Assembly: GCA_035536455.1 (NCBI GenBank)
Contig: DATLOC010000041.1
Coordinates: 1 to 64,000, forward strand
Reading direction: 5' to 3'
Origin: DASUNQ01 sp035536455
GTDB taxonomy: Bacteria; Acidobacteriota; Thermoanaerobaculia; Multivoradales; UBA5704
DNA length: 64,000 nt
Part shown: positions 52,357 through 59,882 of the stretch, piece by piece
Layout: the number at the start of each line of letters is the position of its first letter
Numbering within the stretch: position 1 is the stretch's first letter
Notes under the pieces: generated by a model
What the model saw: only the letters and a program-made list of their open reading frames with translations
What the model was told of the DNA's origin: nothing
Database searches by the model: none
Translations under genes and position numbers: made by a program

Positions 52357-53256
52357 CTAAGGCTGCTGCAATGAATCCAAATGACCCACAAGCTCGAGAT
52401 CACCGTGCACTGCGTCGGCTAACTCGTCCGAGATATAGGTGAATCTGGCGAAGATCAGCAGATTCATGGTGATAACTACGAATGGCAACGGATAAAGCCA
52501 ACGTGACCTCGCCGCATGCCCTACTTGGGCGAGGAAAGTGCCAATCGAAAGCGCACTGCCAGAGAAGTAGTAAAAAAACCAAAAATACTCTAATGCGAAG
52601 ACTAGGCCAAGAAGAATCAGGAAGGGGAACAAACGTGGATTGAGTACGGGTTTGCGCCGTGTCTTGATGAGCCTGTTTGTCAGCCACAAAGGAAAGGCGA
52701 GCGCTGCCGAAATAGCTCCTTGAACGAGATCCACGAATGAAGGATTGTTTATTAGTCCGGGGCTATTTCCCCGCATGAGATTTGAAGAAAGCGCCAATAC
52801 CCAAGATGCTAGAGGGATCAATAACGCAGGTAGCAGGACGTAAAGAGAAGCGAAAGCCCAAGTCTTGTCCGCCGTAGAGGCCCTAGCCGCACGTATAGCT
52901 ATGGCCAAAGGCCCAGCGGCACCCATGTGAAGTTTAGCCAATCCGCGATCCACCTCAGCCATCGAATGCCAGTTCCAGAAGCCCGAGAGGCGGTCAATCT
53001 CTCTGCCAGCGGCACGTAGGGCGAAAGCAGGACCGTCGGTGGCTCCGGCTGCGTTAGTCGCCGGCCGCGGTATTTTGGTAGGGGACGGAACCGAGGTCGT
53101 GGGAACACGTGACATCGCGTGCAACGAGGCGTCTGGCGCCACCGAGACCGCAGGTCGGGCTGGGCTACCACTTAAGGCTGGAAGCTCTTGATTGCACCAC
53201 CGACAGACGAGGGCCCCGTCTTCGTTTTCCCCGTAGCACAAAAAGCATTTTCTCAT
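52357..53256 (-). CDS. Zinc-ribbon membrane protein, unknown function
   Basis: A 299-residue protein. The N-terminus is a zinc ribbon, CFLC and CRWC (residues 4-20). A Pro/Ser/Thr-rich linker follows, then about four to five transmembrane helices from residue 130 (WAFASLYVLLPALLIPLASWVLAL, LFPFLILLGLVFALEYFWFF, WLYPLPFVVITMNLLIF). A short C-terminal cytoplasmic tail ends the chain. GC content is about half, the lowest of any sizeable gene here, indicating foreign origin. No family is recognised. It lies between two attC-like sites in the orientation expected for a cassette. Confidence 0.75.
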   Translation of the reverse strand: MRKCFLCYGENEDGALVCRWCNQELPALSGSPARPAVSVAPDASLHAMSRVPTTSVPSPTKIPRPATNAAGATDGPAFALRAAGREIDRLSGFWNWHSMAEVDRGLAKLHMGAAGPLAIAIRAARASTADKTWAFASLYVLLPALLIPLASWVLALSSNLMRGNSPGLINNPSFVDLVQGAISAALAFPLWLTNRLIKTRRKPVLNPRLFPFLILLGLVFALEYFWFFYYFSGSALSIGTFLAQVGHAARSRWLYPLPFVVITMNLLIFARFTYISDELADAVHGDLELVGHLDSLQQP

Positions 53257-53301
53257 GCCACGCCGCTCCTATCGCGAAGCCAGTTCGGGGTTCCTAGAAA
53301 C

Positions 53302-53360
53302 GGCCAACGTGCTTGGGCTTCAGCGGTGCCGTCAGGCACCCGCTGCAAGCCGGGTTAGGC
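53302..53360. other. attC-like integron recombination site, 59 bp
   Basis: The outer boxes are GGCCAAC (53302-53308) and GTTAGGC (53354-53360, a perfect GTTRRRY). Inner arms GGGCTTCAGCGG and CCGCTGCAAGCC pair with one extrahelical C. A GGTGCC-GTCA-GGCACC hairpin forms the apex. Length, boxes and bulge all match attC architecture. No integrase gene is visible in the window. Confidence 0.55.
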
Positions 53361-53372
53361 GACCAGCCGGGT

Positions 53373-53951
53373 TCAGAACTGGAGGTTTGCTCCAAAGTCG
53401 GGAAGTTGGTTGTTCTTGATGAGGTCGATCCATTTCTGGAGGATGAGCACGCCTGCTGGCCAGATTCGCTTGATCTTCTCGAGGTACGCGAGAACTGCGC
53501 GGCGCTCGCCCCTGTGGAGCAGGTCGTTCGCGAGAGACATATTGGGGCCAGTAGAAGCAATCGACATCGAGCCCGGCGTATTGGCCGCTTCCTGGAGCTC
53601 CCTCGCGGCGGCACCCAGATCATCGCGGTGCAGGGCGAGACGGCCGAGCACCATGTGAGCATCGTGGATCGCGTTTCCGTAGTTGGGATCTTCCTTGAAC
53701 CTCGGGGCCAACTCGAGGAGTCGCCTCGCGTAGCGAGCCGCGTTGTCGTAGCGGCCGACTTCGAACGCCGCTTTGGCTGCGTCGGGCAGAGCGTAGAACT
53801 GGTCCTGGACTGACACCTGCGGATCTTGCAGCGTGGCTTCCGCTCGTTGGAGCACCTCGGGCCACGTCGGTGGCGTTCGTACTGCGCCACCCTCGCCAGC
53901 CACGAGAGAGACCAACGCCGCAAGCACGATGACGCACTGTCGATTTGTCAC
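53373..53951 (-). CDS. Exported TPR-like helical protein
   Basis: A 192-residue protein with a short signal peptide (QCVIVLAALVSLVAG). The mature part is all helical with tetratricopeptide-like pairs (AAKAAFEVGRYDNAARYARRLLELAPRF, then DAHMVLGRLALHRDDLGAAARELQEAA). The C-terminal part (AVLAYLEKIKRIWPAGVLILQKWI) resembles the tail of small RNA-binding or scaffold repeats. The GTG at 53951 overlaps the end of the coiled-coil gene by 4 bases. An attC-like site follows its 3' end. Confidence 0.75.
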   Translation of the reverse strand: MTNRQCVIVLAALVSLVAGEGGAVRTPPTWPEVLQRAEATLQDPQVSVQDQFYALPDAAKAAFEVGRYDNAARYARRLLELAPRFKEDPNYGNAIHDAHMVLGRLALHRDDLGAAARELQEAANTPGSMSIASTGPNMSLANDLLHRGERRAVLAYLEKIKRIWPAGVLILQKWIDLIKNNQLPDFGANLQF

Positions 53952-54337
53952 GATGGATCCCCCGCGCTAGCCGGCGGCGGCTCCGCCGCCTTGTCCGCCT
54001 TCTCGGCCTGCTTAGGCTTGTTCGGGCCGCGGACGCCGTGGGGCTCGAGGCCGAAGCCCTGGAGGTGGTTGCTGCGCTTGCCGTGGCGGCCCCGGAGGAG
54101 GAAGGCGATGCGGCCGTGCAGCTCGGCGGTCTGCGTCTCCAGCTCCAGGCGCCGCCGGTTCGCCTCGCGCAACCCCGCCTCGTGCTTGTCGGCCTGGTAC
54201 ATCTGCTCTTGGATCTCTTCAAGGCACCGCCCCAGCTCGGCGTGCTCCTTCGCGAGCTCCGCCGCGTCCTCCGGATGCGCCGTGAGCCCGTCGAAGAGCT
54301 TCCGCCACGTCACCAGCCGTTCGCCGATCGTTTTCAT
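53948..54337 (-). CDS. Small coiled-coil protein downstream of the second 21-bp array
   Basis: A 129-residue protein: TIGERLVTWRKLFDGLTAHPED, then a long coiled coil (AAELAKEHAELGRCLEEIQEQM, REANRRRLELETQTAELHGRI) and a basic/Pro tail (GRHGKRSNHLQGFGLEPHGVRGPNKPKQ). A basic tail after a coiled coil could bind nucleic acid. The ATG at 54337 has GGAGGA 6 bases upstream. The same frame stays open through the repeat array up to the XRE gene, so an extended form cannot be excluded. Family unknown. Confidence 0.7.
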   Translation of the reverse strand: MKTIGERLVTWRKLFDGLTAHPEDAAELAKEHAELGRCLEEIQEQMYQADKHEAGLREANRRRLELETQTAELHGRIAFLLRGRHGKRSNHLQGFGLEPHGVRGPNKPKQAEKADKAAEPPPASAGDPS

Positions 54338-54363
54338 GAGGGTCCTCCTCTCCCCGGAGGCGT

Positions 54364-54594
54364 CCGGATAGCTCGCCGGACGCCCGGGATAGTTATCCGG
54401 AGCGTCGGGGAAGCTATCCGAGTCGTCAGGATAACTATCCCGAGACTCTGGATGATTATCCCGGATCTCGGGATGATTGTCCCGAGTCTCAGGATAGTTA
54501 TCCGGAAGGTCCGGAAAGCTTTCCGGAGCTCCGGTAAAGCTTTCCCGGGCGTCGGGATCATCATCCGGAGTGCCGGGAAGACGATTCCGGGCGG
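54364..54594. repeat. Array B: eleven 21-bp units with palindromic GGATA..TATCC cores
   Basis: Eleven consecutive 21-bp units (starting 54364, 54385, 54406 and so on). Cores include GGATAGTTATCC (54387, 54492), GGATAACTATCC (54429), GGATGATTATCC (54450) and the perfect palindrome GGAAAGCTTTCC (54513). Spacers are CGGAGCGTC-like. Period and layout equal those of array A at 17953-18267, yet the palindrome arms differ at symmetric positions (GGATA against GGAAT). It fills the gap between the XRE regulator and the coiled-coil gene. Confidence 0.9.
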
Positions 54595-54600
54595 GTTTTT

Positions 54601-55092
54601 CTAGCCGCGGGGCTGTGGGGGCTTCCGCCGCTTGCGGCGGGGCGCTGAGGGGCGCTCGGGGCGCGCCTTGGCGCGCTCTTCGAGCAGGGCGCGGCGGACG
54701 TCCATCGAATCGACCTTGATTCCCAGCTCGCGGACCGCCCGGGAAGCCTTGTCCTGGGCGATCGCCACCTCGGGATCGGGCCAGCCGCCGGCTGCCGGCG
54801 CCGCCTCGCGCAGCTCGAAGGGGAGCCGGGCCTGTTCGGCCACGGGGTACTTCGCCAGCTCCTCCTCGGCCGCTTCGAAGAGGACCACCAGCTTGAAGTA
54901 TTGTTCCGCGCCGACCCCGAGGACCGGCAGCAGGGACTCCAGGGTCGCGAGGTCCAGCTTGCCCTTGCCCTTCTCGAGGCGGTTGACCTTCGATTTGCCC
55001 ACGCCCCACTCCGCGGCGAGCTGCTTCTGGCTCCATTTCCGCCTCTCGCGGACCAGGGCGATCGCGCGGCCACCGCTCACCGGCATGCTCAC
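54601..55092 (-). CDS. XRE-family helix-turn-helix regulator
   Basis: A 163-residue DNA-binding protein. The helix-turn-helix spans about residues 8-60: IALVRERRKWSQKQLAAEWGV, KSKVNRLEKGKGKL, LATLESLLPVLGV. The rest is a helical C-terminal region (AAEEELAKYPVAEQA, SRAVRELGIKVDSMDVRRALLEERAK) ending in a very basic tail (RRKRRKPPQPRG). It is a plausible candidate to bind the adjacent 21-bp palindromes, but no direct evidence exists. The GTG at 55092 is chosen because a TAGGAT box lies exactly 7 bases before it. A longer form from 55122 would start within the promoter. Confidence 0.8.
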   Translation of the reverse strand: MSMPVSGGRAIALVRERRKWSQKQLAAEWGVGKSKVNRLEKGKGKLDLATLESLLPVLGVGAEQYFKLVVLFEAAEEELAKYPVAEQARLPFELREAAPAAGGWPDPEVAIAQDKASRAVRELGIKVDSMDVRRALLEERAKARPERPSAPRRKRRKPPQPRG

Positions 55093-55099
55093 GCGAGGA

Positions 55100-55105
55100 A
55101 TCCTA
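55100..55105 (-). promoter_or_regulatory. -10 box of the XRE gene, leaderless type
   Basis: TAGGAT on the minus strand, 7 bases (TCCTCGC), then the GTG at 55092. It is the same hexamer and spacing as at 50888-50893. Confidence 0.6.
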
Positions 55106-55177
55106 ATGACGACAGCGGCCACAATGCAAGCCCAAAGTACTGAGCGTGAACAACTTAACGCGCAACAGGAGTTGCCG

Positions 55178-55813
55178 TTGACGAGGCCGAAGAGCCGAGA
55201 AACGTCCCGATTGGCGGCGCGCGGTTGCGCAATTCACTATCTATTGGCGGTTTTTTGCGCGTTTTGGCTGGTTGCACCGCGCGCGCTCGCGGCCCTCGAC
55301 GCCATCTACCTGGTGCGCCACGCGGAGAAGGCGGAGGGGTGGCCGGAGGCGGACAAGGCGCTCGATCCCTTCTGGCCGCTCTCGCCGGCGGGGATCGCGC
55401 GGGCGCGGGCGCTCGGGCCGCGCTTCGCCGGCGCCGGCCTCGCCGCGGTCTACGCCAGCCGGACCGTCCGTGCTTTCGCCACCGGGCTGCCGGTGGCCGA
55501 GGCGGCCGGCGCGCCGCTCGTCGTCGACCCGGCCTCCACCGTCAAGCCGGAGATGGACGCCTTCCTCGCCCGGCTGCGCCAGCGCCACCCCGCCGACCGC
55601 GCAGTGTTCGTCGTCGGACATTCGAACACCATCCCCGAGCTCCTCCGGCGGCTCGGCGCCACCCAGGACTGCTTCGCCCGCCTGGGGATCAAGGCGACCG
55701 AGAAAGGCGGCCTCGAGATCGAGGGCTACGACGGCCTCTGGAAAGTGGAGCTGGCGAAGCCCGGCTGCGCGGGGATGACGCGCCAGGCGTCCTCTCCCCA
55801 GGCGACTCCCTAG
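55178..55813 (+). CDS. Exported histidine-phosphatase superfamily protein
   Basis: A 211-residue phosphatase of the SixA/phosphoglycerate-mutase fold. The phosphate-binding motif YLVRHAEKAEG carries the catalytic RHG-like Arg-His. LSPAGIARARAL, AAVYASRTVRAFATG, and the second His in FVVGHSNTIPELL follow. A signal peptide (AIHYLLAVFCAFWLVAPRALA) sends it to the periplasm. The start is TTG 55178 because AGGAG lies 6 bases upstream and the resulting N-region is basic. ATG 55106 and 55127 are possible but give a long polar leader. It ends overlapping the lipid kinase gene by 4 bases. Confidence 0.85.
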   Translation: MTRPKSRETSRLAARGCAIHYLLAVFCAFWLVAPRALAALDAIYLVRHAEKAEGWPEADKALDPFWPLSPAGIARARALGPRFAGAGLAAVYASRTVRAFATGLPVAEAAGAPLVVDPASTVKPEMDAFLARLRQRHPADRAVFVVGHSNTIPELLRRLGATQDCFARLGIKATEKGGLEIEGYDGLWKVELAKPGCAGMTRQASSPQATP

Positions 55814-56700
55814 GCGGTCATCTCCCCCACGACGACGCGCAGCGCCCGCGGCAGCACCTCGAAGCGGGTGGGCTGGTCGGGGAGCAGCTCGCCGTCGACG
55901 TTGAAGGACATCGGCGGCTCGGAGCGCAGCTCGATGGCGGCTGCGCGGCGGAAGATCGCGAGGTCGCTGCCGGTGTGCCGGCCGAGCAGGACGAGCGGCA
56001 CCAGCACAGCGAGCTGCGGCACCGAAGACTCGGGGACGATCATCAGGTCGAGGAGGCCGTCGTCGAGACGCGCCTCGGGGGCGACCGGGATGCCGGCGGC
56101 GACGTAGCGGGCGTTGGCCACCACCACGCTGTAGGCGGAGACGTCGAGCGTCTCGCCGCCGTCGAGCCGCAACGTCGCGCGGTAGGGGGAGAGCTCGGGA
56201 GCGGCCTCGACCGCGGAGCGCAGGTAGGAGAGCGGGCCCCACGAGCGCTTGACCTCGGCGTCCATCTTCTCGTTGATGACGCCGCTGAACCCGCCGGCCG
56301 AGACGTTCACGAAGTGGCGCGGCGTTGCGGCAACGGCGCGCCCGACGTCGAGGGCGGCCGTGCGCCCCGCCGCCAGCACCGCGAGCGCCCCGTCGAGCTC
56401 GGCGGGCACGCCGATCGAGCGCGCGAAGTCGTTGCCGGTGCCGAGCGGCAGCAGGCCCAGACGGGCGGCGCCGAAGTCGACGGCGAGGCCGTTGACCACT
56501 TCGTTGAGGGTGCCGTCGCCGCCGGCGGCGATCACCAACTCGTAGCCCGCCTCCACCGCCTCCCGCGCCAGCCGCTCGGCGTCCCCCGGCCCCTCGGTCG
56601 TGCAGACCTCCGCGTCCCCCAGGGCCGCCACCCCGGCGCGCAACGCCGCGCAGTCGTCGGCGCTGCCGGCGTTCGGGTTGAGGACGACGCGCGTCCTCAC
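55810..56700 (-). CDS. Diacylglycerol kinase-family lipid kinase (YegS-like)
   Basis: A 296-residue kinase of the DAGK-catalytic superfamily. RVVLNPNAGS opens the domain. The nucleotide site is AAGGDGTLNEVVNGL and the substrate loop LGTGNDFARSI. AGGFSGVINEKMD, DDGLLDLMIVP and NVDGELL are also typical. It phosphorylates a lipid such as diacylglycerol or a related molecule at the inner membrane. The exact lipid is unknown. The GTG overlaps the upstream small membrane protein gene (GTGA). Confidence 0.92.
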   Translation of the reverse strand: MRTRVVLNPNAGSADDCAALRAGVAALGDAEVCTTEGPGDAERLAREAVEAGYELVIAAGGDGTLNEVVNGLAVDFGAARLGLLPLGTGNDFARSIGVPAELDGALAVLAAGRTAALDVGRAVAATPRHFVNVSAGGFSGVINEKMDAEVKRSWGPLSYLRSAVEAAPELSPYRATLRLDGGETLDVSAYSVVVANARYVAAGIPVAPEARLDDGLLDLMIVPESSVPQLAVLVPLVLLGRHTGSDLAIFRRAAAIELRSEPPMSFNVDGELLPDQPTRFEVLPRALRVVVGEMTA

Positions 56701-57065
56701 CGGTCGTCGCTCAAGTTGAGCCAGCGCGCCGCGAACCAGGCGATGGTGAGGGTGGGGATCGGCCCGGTGAAGGGGACGAGGGCCTCGAAAGTGGCGACGT
56801 TGCGCAGGGCCCCGAGGCGGAGGCGGCGCAGCAGGAACCAGACGATCGGGGCGGAGAAGACGTCGAGCCCGAGGTCCAGGAGGTCGAGCCCGACGACGAG
56901 GGCGAGCGGCACGGCGCGCAGGGTGGCGAAGAAGCCGGCGTCCTCGGGGAGGTCCAAACGCTGCAGGCGCCGGTACACGTAGACGAGGAGGACCGTGGCG
57001 ATGCAGAGGGCGAGGACGGCGACCCCCGCCAGCACCGCCACGACCGTCGTGAGGTCCGTCTCCAT
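56697..57065 (-). CDS. Small membrane protein, unknown function
   Basis: A 122-residue protein with a long N-terminal transmembrane helix (VVAVLAGVAVLALCIATVLLVYVY) and two further hydrophobic segments (AVPLALVVGLDLLDLGLDVFSAPIVWFLL and PIPTLTIAWFAARWL). The ATG at 57065 has AGGAGG 6 bases upstream. It is translationally coupled to the lipid kinase gene and probably works with it at the membrane. No family is recognised. Confidence 0.75.
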   Translation of the reverse strand: METDLTTVVAVLAGVAVLALCIATVLLVYVYRRLQRLDLPEDAGFFATLRAVPLALVVGLDLLDLGLDVFSAPIVWFLLRRLRLGALRNVATFEALVPFTGPIPTLTIAWFAARWLNLSDDR

Positions 57066-57161
57066 GTCCCCTCCTGGGCCAGCGCTCCCGTCTATGCAAT
57101 CCCGCCGCCGCTACTCGCGGGCGCGGCCGGCGGCCCCGATCCTGCATCAAGGGGCCAGGCC

Positions 57162-58973
57162 ATGAGCTTTTCGCCACACCCCGCGGGGCGGTGGACGGTG
57201 CGGTGTGCCGCGTTGGCCTGCCTCCTCCTCGCCGCGGCGCCGCCGGCGCGGCCGGCGCCGCGCGCCTGGCCGGCCCCGGCCGGGCGCGGCCTCCAGTACC
57301 TGGAGACGGGGCTGGGGCAGCTCCAGCGGCTCGAGCGGCGGATCAAGCGCCTGGGCGAGGATCGCCAGGCGGCCGGCGCGCTGGCCGCCGCGGCGCTGGC
57401 CGCCGCCGGCCGGCCGACCGGGGCGGACGCCGTCCGTTGGACCACCGAGGTCCTCGACGCCTGCGCCGGGCGCTGGCAGCGCTTCCAGTGCCAGCACGCC
57501 GAGATCGCGCTGCAGCGGATCGCCTTCCAGTACCCGCAGGTGCTGCCGGCGCCGCTGCTCGGACGGGTGCGCACACAGGCGGTCGCGGCCGCCCCGCCGC
57601 CGGGGCCGGAGGCGGTGAACGACCCCTGGCGCTTCAAGGACACCGAGAACCAGCGCATGCTGCAGATCGCGCGCAGCCTCGGCGCCCAGACGCTCGCCGG
57701 CACGCCCGGCTCGCCGGCGGCGCGGGCGTGGGGGGCGTACGCCGAAGCATTCCTCGCCGCCCACGACCGCCAGGGCTGGTACGAGGCCGAGAGCCCTGGC
57801 TACCTCGCCTCCTCGATCACCTCGCTCCTGCACCTCGCCGACCACGCGCCGCAGCCGGCGGTGCGCGAGCTGGCGGTGCGCCAGCTGAACCTCCTCTTCG
57901 CGCGCTGGGCGCAGGAGCAGGTCGGCGGCTTCCCGGCCGGCGCCAAGAGCCGCACCTACGTGCACTGGGCGCTCGGCCATCGCAACACCGCCTGGCGCGG
58001 CTGGGCGTGGCTCGCCGGCGCGCTCCCCTCCGCCGAGGGGCTCAGCTTCATGGACTGGCCGGAGCTGCCGACGAGCGGTTACGCGCTGCCGGCGGCGGTC
58101 GCCGAGCTCCTCGCCGAGCGGCGGCGGCAGCCGCCGTACGAGATCAAGATGCGGCGGCGCATCGACCTCGGCGAGCGCATGGACCTCGACGTCGCCCTCT
58201 ACAGCTACGCCACCCCGGATTACGTGCTGGGGACGGCGCAAGCCGTGGGCGGCCTCCGTCTGACCGTCTCCGGCGGCCAGGAGATCCTCGCCACCCTCTT
58301 CCCCGAGTGCGGCTTCGCGCCGCTCTACCTGTGGAGCCGCAGCGACAACCCGCGGAAAGACCGCTGGCGGAACTGGGGGCGCGAGGACCTGGCGGTGGGT
58401 CACGAGAACACGGCGCTCGCCCGCCTCGGCGGCCCCGGCGCGATCGGGCACGCCTACTTCGCGCCCGGCTGGTCGCCGCCCGAGCCGCGCACGGGCGACG
58501 GCGCGGTCGTCTTCTCGCGCTGCGGCGATGCCTACGTGGCGCTGACGACCGACGGCGGCTGGGAGGTGGCGCCGGCGCCGCAGCGCCTCCCCGGCTACTA
58601 CGGCGGTGACAAGGCCTATCGCGACGCCTGGGTGGCGGTGCCGCGGGTGCAGCCGGCGCGGGTGGCGCTGGAGGCCGGGCGCCTCGCTGAGGACGGCCCC
58701 TTCGAGCGCTTCCGCGCCAAGCTCGCCGGTGCGCGTCTCGCGGACGTCGAGGGCGAGCTGCGCTACCGCACCGCGCGGGGCGTGGCGCTCGCCTTCCGGC
58801 CCGGCGAGCGGGCGACGGCCGGCGGGCGCGCGATCGACGCCGCTGCCTACGCGCCGCTCGAAGGCCCGTTCCTCTCCCGCCCGCGCGAGGGCGGCTGGCG
58901 CTTCGCCTGGAAGGCGGTGCGGCTGAACCTCCCCGAGCTGGCGCCCCGGAGGGCCGCCGAGGTCGGGAAGTGA
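57162..58973 (+). CDS. Exported protein, putative (alpha/alpha)-toroid polysaccharide lyase-like fold
   Basis: A 603-residue exported protein. The signal peptide (RCAALACLLLAAAPPARPAP) follows an ATG with AAGGGG 7 bases upstream. The N-terminal half is helical with motifs resembling heparinase/alginate lyase toroids: FKDTENQRMLQIARSL, WYEAESPGYLASSITSLLHLAD, and RTYVHWALGHRNTAW. The C-terminal half is beta-rich (ATPDYVLGTAQAVGG, ATLFPECGFAPLYLWSR), as in the two-domain lyases. Substrate and activity are not shown. The TGA stop overlaps the next gene's GTG. No close family can be named. Confidence 0.72.
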   Translation: MSFSPHPAGRWTVRCAALACLLLAAAPPARPAPRAWPAPAGRGLQYLETGLGQLQRLERRIKRLGEDRQAAGALAAAALAAAGRPTGADAVRWTTEVLDACAGRWQRFQCQHAEIALQRIAFQYPQVLPAPLLGRVRTQAVAAAPPPGPEAVNDPWRFKDTENQRMLQIARSLGAQTLAGTPGSPAARAWGAYAEAFLAAHDRQGWYEAESPGYLASSITSLLHLADHAPQPAVRELAVRQLNLLFARWAQEQVGGFPAGAKSRTYVHWALGHRNTAWRGWAWLAGALPSAEGLSFMDWPELPTSGYALPAAVAELLAERRRQPPYEIKMRRRIDLGERMDLDVALYSYATPDYVLGTAQAVGGLRLTVSGGQEILATLFPECGFAPLYLWSRSDNPRKDRWRNWGREDLAVGHENTALARLGGPGAIGHAYFAPGWSPPEPRTGDGAVVFSRCGDAYVALTTDGGWEVAPAPQRLPGYYGGDKAYRDAWVAVPRVQPARVALEAGRLAEDGPFERFRAKLAGARLADVEGELRYRTARGVALAFRPGERATAGGRAIDAAAYAPLEGPFLSRPREGGWRFAWKAVRLNLPELAPRRAAEVGK

Positions 58974-59882
58974 AGCCCCGCGACGTCGTCGCCCTGACAC
59001 GCGAGACCTTTTCCGAATGGCGGCGCGACGACGCCCTGACGTTGGGCGCCGCGCTCGCCTACTACACCACCTTCTCGCTCGCGCCGCTCCTCGTCGTGGT
59101 CATCGCCATGGCGGGCCTCTTCTTCGGGACGCGAAGCGGTCGAGGGCCGGCTGGTCGGCGAGGTCCAGGGCCTCGTCGGGCGGCAAGGGGCCGAGGCCGT
59201 CCAGACGATGATCGCCAGCGCCGGCCGGCACGAGGGAGCCGGGCTCGTCGCCACAGTGCTCGCCGTCCTCGCCACGCTCTTCGGCGCCACCGGCGTCTTC
59301 GCCCAGCTCCAGGCCGCGCTCGACCGGATCTGGAACGTGCCGCCGCCGGAGCGGGCGGTGGGGATCAAGGCGATGCTCAAGGTGCGTGCGCTGTCGTTCG
59401 GCATGGTCCTCGCCGTCGGTTTCCTGCTCCTCGTCTCGCTGGTGCTCTCGGCCGCGCTGGCGGCGCTCGACGACTTCGCGGGCGGGGTCCTCCCGGTCTT
59501 CCAGCCGATCCTCCAGGCGGTCAACTTCGCCGTGTCTTTCTCCCTCATCACCCTGCTCTTCGCGCTGATCTTCAAGGTCCTCCCCGACGTCGATGTCGCC
59601 TGGCGCGACGTCTGGACGGGGGCCGCCTTGACCGCGCTCCTCTTCACCGTCTGCAAGCTCCTGATCGGCCTCTACATCGGCGAGAGCGGCGTGGCTTCGG
59701 CGTACGGCGCCGCCGGCTCGCTGGTCGTCGTCCTGCTCTGGGTCTTCTATTCGGCCCAGATCCTCTTCTTCGGCGCCGAGTTCACCCAGGTCTACGCCCG
59801 CCGCCGGGGATCGATGCAAAAGAGAAAGGGGGCGCCGCGAGGCGCCCCCTTCGATGAACGACGGCTGCCGGCGAGCGGCTAG
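58970..59882 (+). pseudogene. YihY/BrkB-family membrane protein gene with a frameshift
   Basis: The GTG at 58970 overlaps the preceding stop. The first frame reads KPRDVVALTRETFSEWRRDDA, LTLGAALAYYTTFSLAPLLVVVIAMAGLFFG, the standard YihY start. Near 59130 (ACGCGAAGCGGT) the frame shifts and continues AVEGRLVGEVQGLVGRQG, MIASAGRHEGAG, FGATGVFAQLQAALDRIWNV, and four more transmembrane helices. If rejoined, the protein has about 300 residues, normal for the family. One indel explains the break, so either a recent inactivation or a read error is possible. The ORF end overlaps the hairpin that ends the opposing TonB receptor gene. Confidence 0.85.
59826..59851 (-). terminator. Rho-independent terminator of the TonB-dependent receptor gene
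   Basis: An 11-bp stem (AAGGGGGCGCC with its complement) and a 4-base loop, followed on the minus strand by TTTCTCTTTT. It starts 28 bases after the receptor stop on the minus strand. It is read through by the end of the YihY-like frame. Confidence 0.8.

Noticed and set aside
53948..55036. Single long protein covering the XRE region, array B and the coiled-coil gene
   Set aside because: The XRE gene is in another frame with clear helix-turn-helix coding, and a strong ribosome site and ATG precede the coiled-coil part. It is kept only as an extension possibility.
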